Assembly: GCF_017114865.1 (NCBI RefSeq)
Contig: NZ_JADEYH010000016.1
Span: 1-64,000 of the forward strand
Source: Streptomyces verrucosisporus
Lineage (GTDB): Bacteria > Actinomycetota > Actinomycetes > Streptomycetales > Streptomycetaceae
DNA length: 64,000 nucleotides
Direction: 5' to 3'
The notes beneath the pieces are model-generated. The model had not been told where the DNA came from. It made no database searches and saw only the letters and a program-made list of their open reading frames with translations. A program made the position numbers and the translations under genes. This document shows, one piece after another, positions 49,135-60,499 of the stretch; position 1 is the first letter of the stretch; the number at the start of each line of letters is the position of its first letter.

Positions 49135-51062
49135 CCGCCACCGTCACCGAACCGTCCTCCGGGGACGGGGACGCGCGGGACTCACCGGGTGCGAAGGCCG
49201 CACCGGGCGCGGGACCGGCCGCGTCCCCCGGCCCGTCCGGCCCGGACGGGCCGGACGGGCCGGACCGGGCCCCCGACGCCTTCGACCGCGATGTGCTGCC
49301 CGCGCCGAAGGGCGCCTCGCTCCGGCTGCTCGGCTCGCTGCTGCGCCCGCTGCGGCCGCGGGTGGCGGCGGCCGCCCTCCTGCTGCTGCTCCAGCAGGCC
49401 GCGGTACAGGCCGGTCCGCTGCTGGTCGCGTACGCCATCGACCGGGCGGTGCCCGCGCTGCGCGGCGGTGACGGCGGCCCGCTGGCCGCCGTCGCGGCGG
49501 GATACGCGGTGTGCGCGCTGTCCTCGGGCGGCCTGCAGTACGCCTTCGTCCGCGCCGCCGCCCGGGTCAACCAGAGCGTGCTGCTTGAGCTGCGCGGCCG
49601 GATCTACCGGCACGCCCAGGTGCTCAGTGTGGACTTCCACGACCGCTACACCTCCGGACGGCTGATCTCCCGCGCCACCACCGACGTCGAGGCGCTGCGC
49701 GAACTGCTCGACGAGGGTCTGCAGGAGCTGCTGGGCGTGATCCTGTCGGTGGTCTACATCTGCTCGGTGCTGCTCTGGCTCGACCCGGGTCTGGGCGGCG
49801 CGGCGCTGCTCTCCTTCGTTCCGCTCCTGCTGATCGTGCGGAACTTCCAGCGCCGCTCGTTGCGGGTCTACCGCAGGAAGTCCACGGCCACCGCGGCGAT
49901 GATCGTGAAGTTCGTGGAGACGATGAACGGCATCCGCCCGGTGCAGGCGTTCCGCCGCGAGCGGGCGGGCGAGGCGGAGTTCGGCCGTCTCAACGACCGC
50001 CACCTGCGGTACAACGGGGACGCCATCCTGGAGATGGCCCGCTATGTGGTCTCCTCCCGGCTGGTGGCCAACACGGCGCTGGCCGCCATCGTGCTGTGGG
50101 GCGCCTACCGGGTGGCGTCCGGCTCGCTGGAGCTGGGTGTGCTGGCGGCGGCTGCGATGTACCTGCGGCGGCTGTACGACCCGATCGACCGGCTGGGGAT
50201 GTTCCTCAACTCCTACCAGGGCGCGGCGGCCTCGCTGGAGAAGATCGCCGGGCTGCTCGCCCAGGCGCCCGGTGTCCCCGAGCCGGAGCACCCCCGACGG
50301 CTGCCGCCGCCGGCCGGCGGGCAGCCGGGCCGCACGGTGGTCTTCGAGGGGGTGCGCTTCGCGTACCGCACGGGCGGCGAGGTGCTGCCCCGCTTCGATC
50401 TGGAGGTCCCGGCCGGGCAGACGGTCGCGGTGGTCGGCTCCACCGGCGCGGGCAAGTCCACGCTCGCCAAGCTGCTGGCGCGCTTCTACGACCCCACGGC
50501 GGGCCGGGTGCTGCTGGACGGCGCCGACCTGCGGGAGCTGGCCACCTCCGAGCTGCGGCGCGGGGTGGTCATGGTGACCCAGGAGGCGTTCCTGTTCTCC
50601 GGGACGGTCGCCGACAACATCGCGATCGGCCGCCCGGAGGCGAGCCGGGAGGAGATCGAGCGGGCGGCGCGGGCGATCGGCGCCCACGACTTCATCACCG
50701 CCCTCCCCGAGGGGTACGACACCGACGTGCGCAAGCGCGGCGGCCGGATCTCCGCCGGGCAGCGCCAGTTGGTCGCCTTCGCCCGGGCGCTGCTGGCCGA
50801 TCCGGCCGTGCTCATCCTGGACGAGGCGACCTCCTCCCTGGACATCCCCGGTGAGCGCGCGGTCCAGCGGGCCATGGACACGGTGCTGCACGGGCGCACC
50901 GCCGTGGTGATCGCCCACCGGCTGTCGACGGTGGAGATCGCCGACCGGGTGCTGGTCATGGAGGCGGGGCGCATCGTCGAGGACGGCTCGCCGACCGAAC
51001 TCGTCGCGGGCGACGGCCGTTTCGCCGGACTCCACCGCGCCTGGCGCGACAGCCTGGCCTGA
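49131..51062 (+). CDS. ABC exporter half-transporter, partner subunit
   Basis: The 643-residue partner has six membrane helices and an ATPase domain with Walker A GSTGAGKSTL, Walker B LILDEATSSLD (intact Glu) and H-loop VIAHRLST. Its signature reads ISAGQRQLVAF instead of LSGGQ. In a heterodimer that altered signature faces the Walker B of the other subunit, so the pair would hold one degenerate and one working ATP site. The substrate is unknown; lipids, drugs or peptides are typical. It is translationally coupled to the upstream gene. Confidence 0.92.
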   Translation: MTATVTEPSSGDGDARDSPGAKAAPGAGPAASPGPSGPDGPDGPDRAPDAFDRDVLPAPKGASLRLLGSLLRPLRPRVAAAALLLLLQQAAVQAGPLLVAYAIDRAVPALRGGDGGPLAAVAAGYAVCALSSGGLQYAFVRAAARVNQSVLLELRGRIYRHAQVLSVDFHDRYTSGRLISRATTDVEALRELLDEGLQELLGVILSVVYICSVLLWLDPGLGGAALLSFVPLLLIVRNFQRRSLRVYRRKSTATAAMIVKFVETMNGIRPVQAFRRERAGEAEFGRLNDRHLRYNGDAILEMARYVVSSRLVANTALAAIVLWGAYRVASGSLELGVLAAAAMYLRRLYDPIDRLGMFLNSYQGAAASLEKIAGLLAQAPGVPEPEHPRRLPPPAGGQPGRTVVFEGVRFAYRTGGEVLPRFDLEVPAGQTVAVVGSTGAGKSTLAKLLARFYDPTAGRVLLDGADLRELATSELRRGVVMVTQEAFLFSGTVADNIAIGRPEASREEIERAARAIGAHDFITALPEGYDTDVRKRGGRISAGQRQLVAFARALLADPAVLILDEATSSLDIPGERAVQRAMDTVLHGRTAVVIAHRLSTVEIADRVLVMEAGRIVEDGSPTELVAGDGRFAGLHRAWRDSLA

Positions 51063-51147
51063 CCGGGCGCACAGGCCCAGCGCACAGGCCCAGCACATCG
51101 AGCGGACGCACGGGCCGGGCGGGACGCCGGAGGGAATTCCGTCCGGT

Positions 51148-51182
51148 GTCCCGCCCGGCGGGCCGCCCCCGCCGGGCGGGAC
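51148..51182 (+). terminator. Terminator of ABC exporter operon
   Basis: A perfect 15-bp GC stem (GTCCCGCCCGGCGGG and its complement) has a 5-base loop, 86 bp after the stop. Confidence 0.75.
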
Positions 51183-51257
51183 TCCCGCACCCGGTCCCCC
51201 GAGCCTGACGGACGCCCGTGACGGCCCGGTTTCTCCGTCGTTTCCATCGCGTTCGGT

Positions 51258-51288
51258 CAGCGGACAGCGATTTTCCGACAGCGGACAG
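51258..51288 (+). promoter_or_regulatory. Direct repeats upstream of M4 protease
   Basis: CAGCGGACAG occurs at 51258-51267 and again at 51279-51288, a 21-bp period equal to two helical turns. This places both copies on one face of the DNA upstream of the protease gene and suggests a regulator site. Confidence 0.4.
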
Positions 51289-51441
51289 ATTCCGGCCATT
51301 TCCTTGACCTGACCCTGTCATCCTCGCCGTTTCGGTGCCACTCTCTCCACGCTGTGCACAGCCGTTCCCCCCCCCATGGGCCCCCACACCCTCAGGCGCA
51401 CCATCTCCGTCTCCACACCGCTCTCCAGCGAGGAGTTCAGC

Positions 51442-53412
51442 GTGATAGGCAGATCCACCCCCCGCAGACGTGCCACCGCCACCGGCGCCCTCGTCGCCGC
51501 CTCGGCGCTGCTGGCCGTCGGCCTCCAGTCGCAGGTCTCCACCGCCGCGCCCCAGGCGAAGCCCGACCCCGGCGCCCTCTCCGTCAAGCTCTCCCCCTCC
51601 CAGCAGGCCAAGCTGCTCCGCGACGCGGAGGCCGGCAGCTCCGCCACCGCCAGGGCCCTCGGCCTCGGCGCCAAGGAGAAGCTCGTCGTCCGCGATGTGA
51701 TCAAGAACGCCGACGGCACCGTCCACACCCGCTACGAGCGCACCTACGACGGGCTGCCCGTGCTCGGCGGCGACCTGGTCGTCGAGGAGTCGCCCGGCGG
51801 TGCGGTGGCCGAGGTCGCCAAGGCCACCACGGCGAAGATCGCCGTCCCCTCCACCGCCGCCCCGGCCTCGAAGAAGCCCTCCAGGGCCGCTGCCGAGGGC
51901 AGCACCGCACCCCGCAAGGTGGTCTGGGCCGCCGACGGGGAGCCCGTACTCGCCTGGGAGCGCGTGGTCGGCGGCACCCAGGAGGACGGCACCCCCAGCG
52001 AGCTGCACATCGTCACCGACGCGGCCACCGGCGAGAAGCTGGCCGAGTGGGAGGGCGTGCACACCGGCACCGGCGAGAGCATGTACAGCGGCCGGGTCTC
52101 CCTGGGCACCAGCGGGTCCAGCGGCTCCTACACGATGACCGACGTGAACCGCGGCAACCACAGGACCTACGACCTCAACGGCGGCTCCTCCGGCACCGGC
52201 ACCCTGTTCTCCGACGCCGACGACCTCTGGGGAAACGGCTCGCCGTCCAACCGTCAGACCGCCGGCGTGGACGCCCACTACGGCGCGGCCCTGACCTGGG
52301 ACTACTACAAGAACGTCCACGGTCGCAACGGCATCCGCAATGACGGGAAGGCCCCCTACAGCCGGGTGCACTACGGCAACGCCTACGTCAACGCCTTCTG
52401 GTCCGACTCCTGCTTCTGCATGACCTACGGCGACGGCGCGAACAACTCCAAGCCGCTCACCTCCATCGACGTCGCCGCCCACGAGATGACCCACGGTCTG
52501 ACCTCCAACACCGCGGGGCTGCGCTACAGCGGCGAGTCCGGCGGCCTGAACGAGGCGACCTCCGACATCCTCGCCGCCGCCGTGGAGTTCAGGGCGAACA
52601 ACAGCTCGGACGTCGGCGACTACCTCATCGGCGAGAAGATCGACATCCGCGGCAACGGCACCCCGCTGCGCTACATGGACAAGCCCAGCCGGGACGGCAG
52701 CTCCAAGGACTACTGGTACTCCGGCATCGGCGGCATCGACGTCCACTACTCCTCGGGCCCGGCCAACCACTTCTTCTACCTGCTCAGCGAGGGCAGCGGC
52801 GCCAAGACCATCAACGGCGTCTCCTACGACTCGCCGACCTCCGACGGCAAGCCGGTGACCGGTATCGGCATCGCGGCCGCCGAGAAGATCTGGTTCAAGG
52901 CGCTCACCGAGAAGATGACGTCGACGACCACTTACGCGGGCGCCCGCACCGCCACCCTCTCCGCCGCGGCCGACCTGTTCGGCACCGACAGCGTCCAGCA
53001 CAAGGCGGTGGCCCACGCCTGGGCCGCGGTCAACGTCGGCTCCAGGCCCGACGACGGCGGCGGGGAGCCCGGCGACAACGTCTTCGAGAACACCGACGAC
53101 CACGCCATCCCGGACCCGGGCACCGTGGAGTCGCCGATCACGGTGGACAGGTCCGGCAACGCGCCCAGCACGCTGAAGGTGGACGTGGACATCGTCCACA
53201 CCTACCGCGGCGACCTGGTCATCGACCTGGTGGCACCGGACGGGAGCACCTACCGCCTCAAGAACAGCTCCTGGGACTCGGGCGACGACGTCCGGGCGTC
53301 CTACACGGTCAACGCCTCCTCCGAGGCAGCCTCCGGCACCTGGAAGCTGCGTGTGAGGGACGTCTACCGCACCGACTCCGGCTACATCGACAGCTGGAAG
53401 CTGACGTTCTGA
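51442..53412 (+). CDS. Secreted M4 neutral zinc metalloprotease with P domain
   Basis: This 656-residue pre-pro-enzyme has a signal peptide (RSTPRRRATATGALVAASALLAVG), an FTP/PepSY propeptide (about 40-210) and a thermolysin-type catalytic domain. The zinc site is HEMTH at 347-351 with Glu371 in GGLNEATSD as third ligand; GVDAHYGAALTWDYY and DVHYSSGPANHFFYLL are typical M4 segments. A C-terminal proprotein-convertase P domain (about 550-656) ends the protein. The GTG at 51442 has GAGGAG upstream; an ATG at 51376 would lengthen the leader. Confidence 0.95.
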   Translation: MIGRSTPRRRATATGALVAASALLAVGLQSQVSTAAPQAKPDPGALSVKLSPSQQAKLLRDAEAGSSATARALGLGAKEKLVVRDVIKNADGTVHTRYERTYDGLPVLGGDLVVEESPGGAVAEVAKATTAKIAVPSTAAPASKKPSRAAAEGSTAPRKVVWAADGEPVLAWERVVGGTQEDGTPSELHIVTDAATGEKLAEWEGVHTGTGESMYSGRVSLGTSGSSGSYTMTDVNRGNHRTYDLNGGSSGTGTLFSDADDLWGNGSPSNRQTAGVDAHYGAALTWDYYKNVHGRNGIRNDGKAPYSRVHYGNAYVNAFWSDSCFCMTYGDGANNSKPLTSIDVAAHEMTHGLTSNTAGLRYSGESGGLNEATSDILAAAVEFRANNSSDVGDYLIGEKIDIRGNGTPLRYMDKPSRDGSSKDYWYSGIGGIDVHYSSGPANHFFYLLSEGSGAKTINGVSYDSPTSDGKPVTGIGIAAAEKIWFKALTEKMTSTTTYAGARTATLSAAADLFGTDSVQHKAVAHAWAAVNVGSRPDDGGGEPGDNVFENTDDHAIPDPGTVESPITVDRSGNAPSTLKVDVDIVHTYRGDLVIDLVAPDGSTYRLKNSSWDSGDDVRASYTVNASSEAASGTWKLRVRDVYRTDSGYIDSWKLTF

Positions 53413-53437
53413 TCCACGCCGCGCTCCGCGTCCCGGC

Positions 53438-53463
53438 CCGCGTTCACCGGCCGGTGAACGCGG
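53438..53463. repeat. Perfect 26-bp palindrome
   Basis: This is a loopless perfect palindrome of 13-bp half-sites (left half CCGCGTTCACCGG) immediately after the protease stop codon. It may be part of a double terminator or a protein-binding site. Confidence 0.7.
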
Positions 53464-53486
53464 AACGACGGGAACGGCATGAGGGA

Positions 53487-53523
53487 AGGGAGGGGGCCGC
53501 GCCGGTGGCGCGGCCCCCTCCCT
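53487..53523. terminator. Bidirectional terminator between protease and glgP
   Basis: A perfect 17-bp stem (AGGGAGGGGGCCGCGCC and its complement) has a GGT loop, between convergent genes. Confidence 0.85.
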
Positions 53524-53551
53524 CCGTCCCCCGGCTCCGTGTCCCCGCCCC

Positions 53552-56134
53552 TCAGCGCAGCAGCACCCCGGCGGCCTCCCGGGCACCGAGGCCGTCCGGC
53601 GGCAGGGCCACCAGCCCCATCTCGGCCGGGTCCGCCAGCAGCGGATGGGAGGGCAGGACGCGGACGGTGTAGCCGAACGGCCCGGTGCGGTCCAGCGCCA
53701 GCGGCCCCTCGTACAGCCGGCTCCCGTCCTCATCCGGCCCGCCGGAGGGCTTGAGCGGTACGCGCACCGCCTCCTCGCCCGCGATGGAGTCCGACTCGTC
53801 CACCCGCCCGGCGACCGCCTGCACCTCCACGTCGTCCGGATCCAGGCCGCCCAGGGCGACCCGCACCCGCAGCGACAGCGAACCGCCCAGCTCCACGGAC
53901 TCGCAGACCGACTCCACATGGTCGATCGCCACCCGCGGCCAGCCCGCGCGCACCCGCGCCTTCCAGGCCGCCAGCCGCCCGGCGGCGCCGGCGTCCAGGG
54001 CCCGGTGGGCACGGGCGGCCGGGGCGTACAGCCGCTCGGTGTACTCGCGCACCATCCGGTCGGCGAGCACCTTCGGCCCGAGCCTCTGCCTGGTCTGGCG
54101 GACCATCTCGATCCACCGCTCGGGCAGCCCGTCGCCGCCCGGCCCGCGGTCGTAGAAGCACGGCGCCACATGCTCGCGGAGCAGTTCGTAGAGCGCCGCG
54201 GCCTCTATGTCGTCGCGCCGCTGGCGGTCCTGCGCGCTCTCGTGCGCCGCGCCGGGCCCGCCGCCGTCGGCGGTCGGGATGGCCCAGCCGAAGTCCGGCT
54301 CGTACCACTCCTCCCACCAGCCGTCCCGCACCGAGAGGTTGAGGCAGCCGTTGAGCGCCGCCTTCATCCCGGAGGTCCCGCACGCCTCCAGCGGGCGCAG
54401 CGGGTTGTTCAGCCAGACGTCGCAGCCGGTGTAGAGCCCCTGCGCCATGGCCATGCCGTAGTCGGGCAGGAAGACGATCCGGTGGCGGACCCGCGGGTCG
54501 TCGGCGAACCGCACCAGTTCCTGGATAAGCCGCTTGCCGCCGTCGTCGGCCGGGTGGGCCTTGCCCGCGACCACGAGCTGGACGGGCCGGGTGGGGTGCA
54601 GCAGCAGCTCGGTGAGCCGCTCGCGGTCGCGCAGCATCAGCGTCAGCCGCTTGTAGGACGGGACGCGGCGGGCGAAGCCGATGGTGAGCACCTCCGGATC
54701 CAGGACCCCGTCGATCCAGCCGAGTTCGGCGTCCGAGGCACCGCGCTGCCGCCAGGAGGCGCGCAGCCGCCGGCGCACCTCGTGCACGAGGTGCTCGCGC
54801 AGGGTGCGGCGGGCCTCCCACAGCCCGGCGCCGCCGGAGTCGGCGGGCAGCGCCCGCATCTCGCCGGCGGTCCAGGTGGGGGCGTGGACGCCGTTGGTGA
54901 TGGAGGTGATGGGCACCTCGGCGGCGTCGAAGCCCGGCCACAGTCCGGCGAACATCTCCCGGCTGACCGCGCCGTGCAGTGTGGAGACGCCGTTGGCGAG
55001 CCGGGCGAGCCTGAGCCCCATCACGGCCATGTTGAACAGCCCCGGGTCGCCGCCGGGATAGGTCTCGGTGCCCAGCCGCAGCACCTGCTCCACGTCCACC
55101 CCGGGCAGCTCGCCGTCGTCACCGAGGTGGCGGGCGACCAGCTCGCGGTCGAAGCGGTCGATGCCGGCGGGGACGGGGGTGTGGGTGGTGAACACCGTCC
55201 CGGCGCGCACGGCCTCCAGCGCGGTGTCGAAGGGCACTCCCTCCCCGCTCATCTCCCGGATGCGCTCCAGTCCGAGGAAGCCGGCGTGCCCCTCGTTGGT
55301 GTGGAACACCTCGGGTTCCGGGTGGCCGGTGACACGGCAGTACGCGCGCACCGCCCGCACTCCGCCGATGCCCAGCAGCATCTCCTGGAGCAGCCGGTGT
55401 TCACTGCCGCCGCCGTAGAGCCGGTCGGTGACGTCGCGTTCGCGCGGGGCGTTGTCCTCCACGTCGGAGTCGAGCAGCAGCAGCGGGACGCGGCCGACGC
55501 GGGCCTGCCAGACGTGGGCGCGCAGGGTGCGCGCGCCGGGCAGCCGCAGGTCCACGCGGACCGGGGCGCCGCCCGGCTCGCGCAGCACCTCCAGCGGCAG
55601 CTCGTTGGGGTCCAGGACGGGGTAGTGCTCCTGCTGCCAGCCGTCGCGCGACAGGCTCTGGCGGAAGTAGCCGTGGCGGTAGAGCAGGCCCACCCCGATC
55701 AGCGGGACGCCGAGGTCGCTGGCGGCCTTGAGGTGGTCCCCGGCGAGGATGCCGAGCCCGCCGGAGTACTGGGGCAGGGCGGCGGTGATGCCGAACTCGG
55801 GGGAGAAGTAGGCGATGGCGGCGGGTGGTTCGCCCTCCGCGCGCTGGTACCAGCGCGGCTCGGTCAGGTACTCGCGCAGATCCCCCGCGGCGGCGGACAG
55901 CCGCTCCAGGAAGTCGCGGTCGTGGGCCAGCTCCTCCAGCCTCCGGGCGGAGACGGTGCCCAGTGTCCGCACCGGGTCGCCGCCGGAGGCCCGCCAGCCG
56001 TCGGGGTCGGCGCGGCGGAAGAGCTCTCTGGTCTCGGGGTGCCAGGACCAGCGCAGGTTGTGCGCCAGGTCGCTGAGCGGTCGTAGGGGCTCCGGAAGGA
56101 CGGGACGTACAGAGAATCGACGAATGGCCTTCAC
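53552..56134 (-). CDS. glgP: Alpha-glucan (maltodextrin/glycogen) phosphorylase
   Basis: GlgP releases glucose-1-phosphate from the ends of alpha-1,4 glucans. The 860-residue protein is of the actinobacterial type with an extended N-terminus (VLPEPLRPLSDLAHNLRWSWHPETRELF). PLP-binding Lys sits in GTSGMKAALNGCLNLSVRDGWW. Other landmarks are NEGHAGFLGLERIREM and ITNGVHAPTW. I use the GTG at 56134 (VKAIRRFSVRP), because the ATG ten codons earlier gives a non-conserved leader. It is divergent from glgE, as in the S. coelicolor SCO5440-5444 cluster. Confidence 0.95.
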   Translation of the reverse strand: MKAIRRFSVRPVLPEPLRPLSDLAHNLRWSWHPETRELFRRADPDGWRASGGDPVRTLGTVSARRLEELAHDRDFLERLSAAAGDLREYLTEPRWYQRAEGEPPAAIAYFSPEFGITAALPQYSGGLGILAGDHLKAASDLGVPLIGVGLLYRHGYFRQSLSRDGWQQEHYPVLDPNELPLEVLREPGGAPVRVDLRLPGARTLRAHVWQARVGRVPLLLLDSDVEDNAPRERDVTDRLYGGGSEHRLLQEMLLGIGGVRAVRAYCRVTGHPEPEVFHTNEGHAGFLGLERIREMSGEGVPFDTALEAVRAGTVFTTHTPVPAGIDRFDRELVARHLGDDGELPGVDVEQVLRLGTETYPGGDPGLFNMAVMGLRLARLANGVSTLHGAVSREMFAGLWPGFDAAEVPITSITNGVHAPTWTAGEMRALPADSGGAGLWEARRTLREHLVHEVRRRLRASWRQRGASDAELGWIDGVLDPEVLTIGFARRVPSYKRLTLMLRDRERLTELLLHPTRPVQLVVAGKAHPADDGGKRLIQELVRFADDPRVRHRIVFLPDYGMAMAQGLYTGCDVWLNNPLRPLEACGTSGMKAALNGCLNLSVRDGWWEEWYEPDFGWAIPTADGGGPGAAHESAQDRQRRDDIEAAALYELLREHVAPCFYDRGPGGDGLPERWIEMVRQTRQRLGPKVLADRMVREYTERLYAPAARAHRALDAGAAGRLAAWKARVRAGWPRVAIDHVESVCESVELGGSLSLRVRVALGGLDPDDVEVQAVAGRVDESDSIAGEEAVRVPLKPSGGPDEDGSRLYEGPLALDRTGPFGYTVRVLPSHPLLADPAEMGLVALPPDGLGAREAAGVLLR

Positions 56135-56484
56135 ACTTCGACGGTAGCCGGATCCGCTCCTCATTTCGCCCGGTAACCCGTCATCACATCACCAACGGCC
56201 CCATAGGCGCATATGCGAGCACTCGTCGTGCGCCCGCGTGCGGCGCCTGGTCCGCCTTCCGCCGGCCCTCCGCCTGGCATCCGGTGCCGCCACCGGCGCG
56301 AAGAGGGAAGGAGTTTCCCGGCTCGTGGCGGGAACGGTCGGATTGGGCACTTTTGCTTACCGGCAGTTCACATTGAGGCGGATGCCCGTCCCGTCCGGGC
56401 GGGCAGTCTCTCCTCCTACCGCCCTTCCCGGGTCATCCCGGAACAACCGTCACGCCAGCCGAGTGAAAGCGGACAGGAGCGGCC
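56135..56484. promoter_or_regulatory. Divergent promoter region glgP/glgE
   Basis: This 350-bp gap should contain promoters for both directions. The stretch 56340-56400 (GGATTGGGCACTTTTGCTTACC) is less GC-rich. I see no convincing consensus hexamer pair or operator. Confidence 0.45.
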
Positions 56485-58573
56485 ATGCCCCCGGCCCGTC
56501 AGCGGTCTGTGGAACAGATAGAAAGAACAAAACCATCCGTAACGCCACCAGGTGATCCAATGATCGGTCGCATTCCCGTACTGGACGTCCATCCGCTCGT
56601 CGACTGCGGGCGCCGCCCGGCGAAGGCCGTGGCCGGCGAGACCTTCCGGGTCTCGGCCACGGTCTTCCGCGAAGGCCACGACGCGGTCGGCGCGAACGTC
56701 GTCCTGCGGGACCCGAGCGGAAGCCCGGGTCCGTGGACGCCGATGCGGGAACTGGCGCCGGGCACCGACCGCTGGGGCGCCGACGTCACCCCCGGCTCGG
56801 AGGGGCGCTGGTCCTACACCGTCGAGGCGTGGGGCGATCCGGTCGGCACCTGGCGGCACAACGCGAGGATCAAGATCCCGGCGGGGATCGACGCCGAGCT
56901 GACCCTCACCGAGGGCGCGCTGCTGCACGAGCGGGCCGCCGCGGGGGTGCCCGGGGACGACGGCCGCGCGGCCGTACTGGAGGCGGTGGAGGCCCTGCGC
57001 GACACCTCCCGCCCGGTCGCCGCGCGACTGGCCGCCGCGCTGGCGCCCGAGGTGGTCTCCGCGCTGGAACGCCACCCGCTGCGCGAACCGGTCACCGCCA
57101 CCCGGCCACTGCCGCTGCTGGTGGAGCGCAGGAGGGCGCTGTTCGGTTCCTGGTACGAGTTCTTCCCCCGCTCCGAGGGCGCGGTGGTGGGGGAGGGCGA
57201 GCCGCCCGTCCCCGGAACCCTGCGCACGGCCGCCGAGCGGCTGCCCGCGATCGCGGACATGGGCTTCGACGTGGTCTACCTGCCCCCGGTCCACCCCATC
57301 GGCGAATCGTTCCGCAAGGGGCCCAACAACTCCCTGACCGCCGGCCCCCACGACGTCGGCAGCCCCTGGGCCATCGGCTCGGCCGCCGGCGGGCACGACG
57401 CGATCCACCCGGACCTGGGCACCTTCGAGGACTTCGACCGCTTCGTGGCACGCGCCCGCGAACTGCGCATGGAGGTGGCCCTGGACTTCGCCCTGCAGTG
57501 CTCCCCGGACCACCCGTGGGTCAAGGAGCACCCGGAGTGGTTCCACCACCGCCCCGACGGGACGATCGCCTACGCCGAGAACCCGCCGAAGAAGTACCAG
57601 GACATCTACCCCATCGCGTTCGACACGGACATGGACGGGCTGGTCGCCGAGACGGTCCGGATCCTGCGGATGTGGATGTCCCACGGGGTGCGGATCTTCC
57701 GCGTGGACAATCCGCACACCAAGCCGGTCGTCTTCTGGGAGAAGGTGATCGGCGAGATCAACGGGACCGACCCCGACGTCCTGTTCCTGGCCGAGGCGTT
57801 CACCCGCCCGGCGATGATGCACACCCTCGCCAAGATCGGCTTCCAGCAGTCCTACACCTACTTCACCTGGCGCAACGGGAAGGACGAGCTGACCGAGTAC
57901 CTCACCGAGCTCTCCGGGGACGCCGCCTCGTACATGAGGCCCAACTTCTTCGTCAACACCCCGGACATCCTCCACGCCTACCTCCAGAACGGCGGGCGCC
58001 ACGCCTTCGAGGTCCGCGCGGTGCTCGCCGCGACCCTCTCTCCCACCTGGGGGGTCTACTCGGGCTACGAGCTGTGCGAGTCGACACCGGTCAGGCCGGG
58101 CAGCGAGGAGTACCTTGATTCGGAGAAGTACCAGCTCCGCCCGCGCGACTGGGCGGCCGCGGAGCGTGCGGGCACCACCATCGCCCCGCTCCTCACCGAA
58201 CTGAACCGGCTGCGCCGCCGCCATCCGGCACTGCAGGAGCTGCGCAACCTGCGCTTCCACCACAGCGACAACCCGTCGATCATCGTCTACTCGAAGCACT
58301 GCGCACGCCCGTACGCCGACACGGTTCTCACGGTGGTCAACCTCGACCCCCACCACACCCACGAGGCCACGGTCTCGTTGGACCTGGCGGAACTCGGCCT
58401 CACCCCCGCCCAGGCGGATGGCGCCGAACTTTTTCCGGTGCGCGACGAGCTCACCGGCGAGACCTATCACTGGGGCAGGGACAACTATGTGCGCCTGGAG
58501 CCGGGCCGCGGCGCGGCGCCCGCGCACGTCTTCTCCCTGCGACCGTCCCCACAGACCGGAGGGTCACCCAACC

Positions 58574-58587
<14 letters not shown>
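56485..58587 (+). CDS. glgE: Alpha-1,4-glucan:maltose-1-phosphate maltosyltransferase
   Basis: GlgE extends linear alpha-glucans with maltosyl units from maltose-1-phosphate. The 700-residue protein has the N-terminal domain starting GRIPVLDVHPLVDCGRRPAKAV and a GH13_3 barrel. The nucleophile is Asp408 (IFRVDNPHTKP) and the acid/base is Glu437 (LFLAEAFTRP). ACAGGAG lies 7 bases upstream of the ATG. It heads the glgE-treS-mak-glgB run and overlaps treS by 14 bases. Confidence 0.98.
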
Positions 58588-60271
<1,684 letters not shown>

Positions 60272-60296
60272 GGCGGGAGTAGGGCAGGCATGGACG

Positions 60297-60345
60297 GCGG
60301 CGGCCCGGGAACGAGTCCGGACACGGATTGGGCCCGGGCCGCCGC
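60297..60345 (+). terminator. Hairpin between treS and mak
   Basis: There are 13-bp perfect arms (GCGGCGGCCCGGG and its complement) with a 23-base loop, in the 228-bp gap. It may attenuate rather than end transcription, since mak and glgB belong to the same pathway. Confidence 0.5.
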
Positions 60346-60499
60346 GGGCAGTATCCCTCCCACCACCGACCGCACCGCTCGAAGCAGTTCGCTAGCCCGC
60401 TTGGTGGGTACTCCCCGACACGTCCCGCACCGCCGGACAGCCACAGCCGCAATCCGGGACACTCTGCCGTACCTTTCGTGTGCCCGGGGAAAGGACGCC

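Noticed and set aside
53645..56086. 813-residue rightward open frame opposite glgP
   Set aside because: glgP on the other strand has a complete phosphorylase sequence with the PLP-binding motif; this frame is its shadow.
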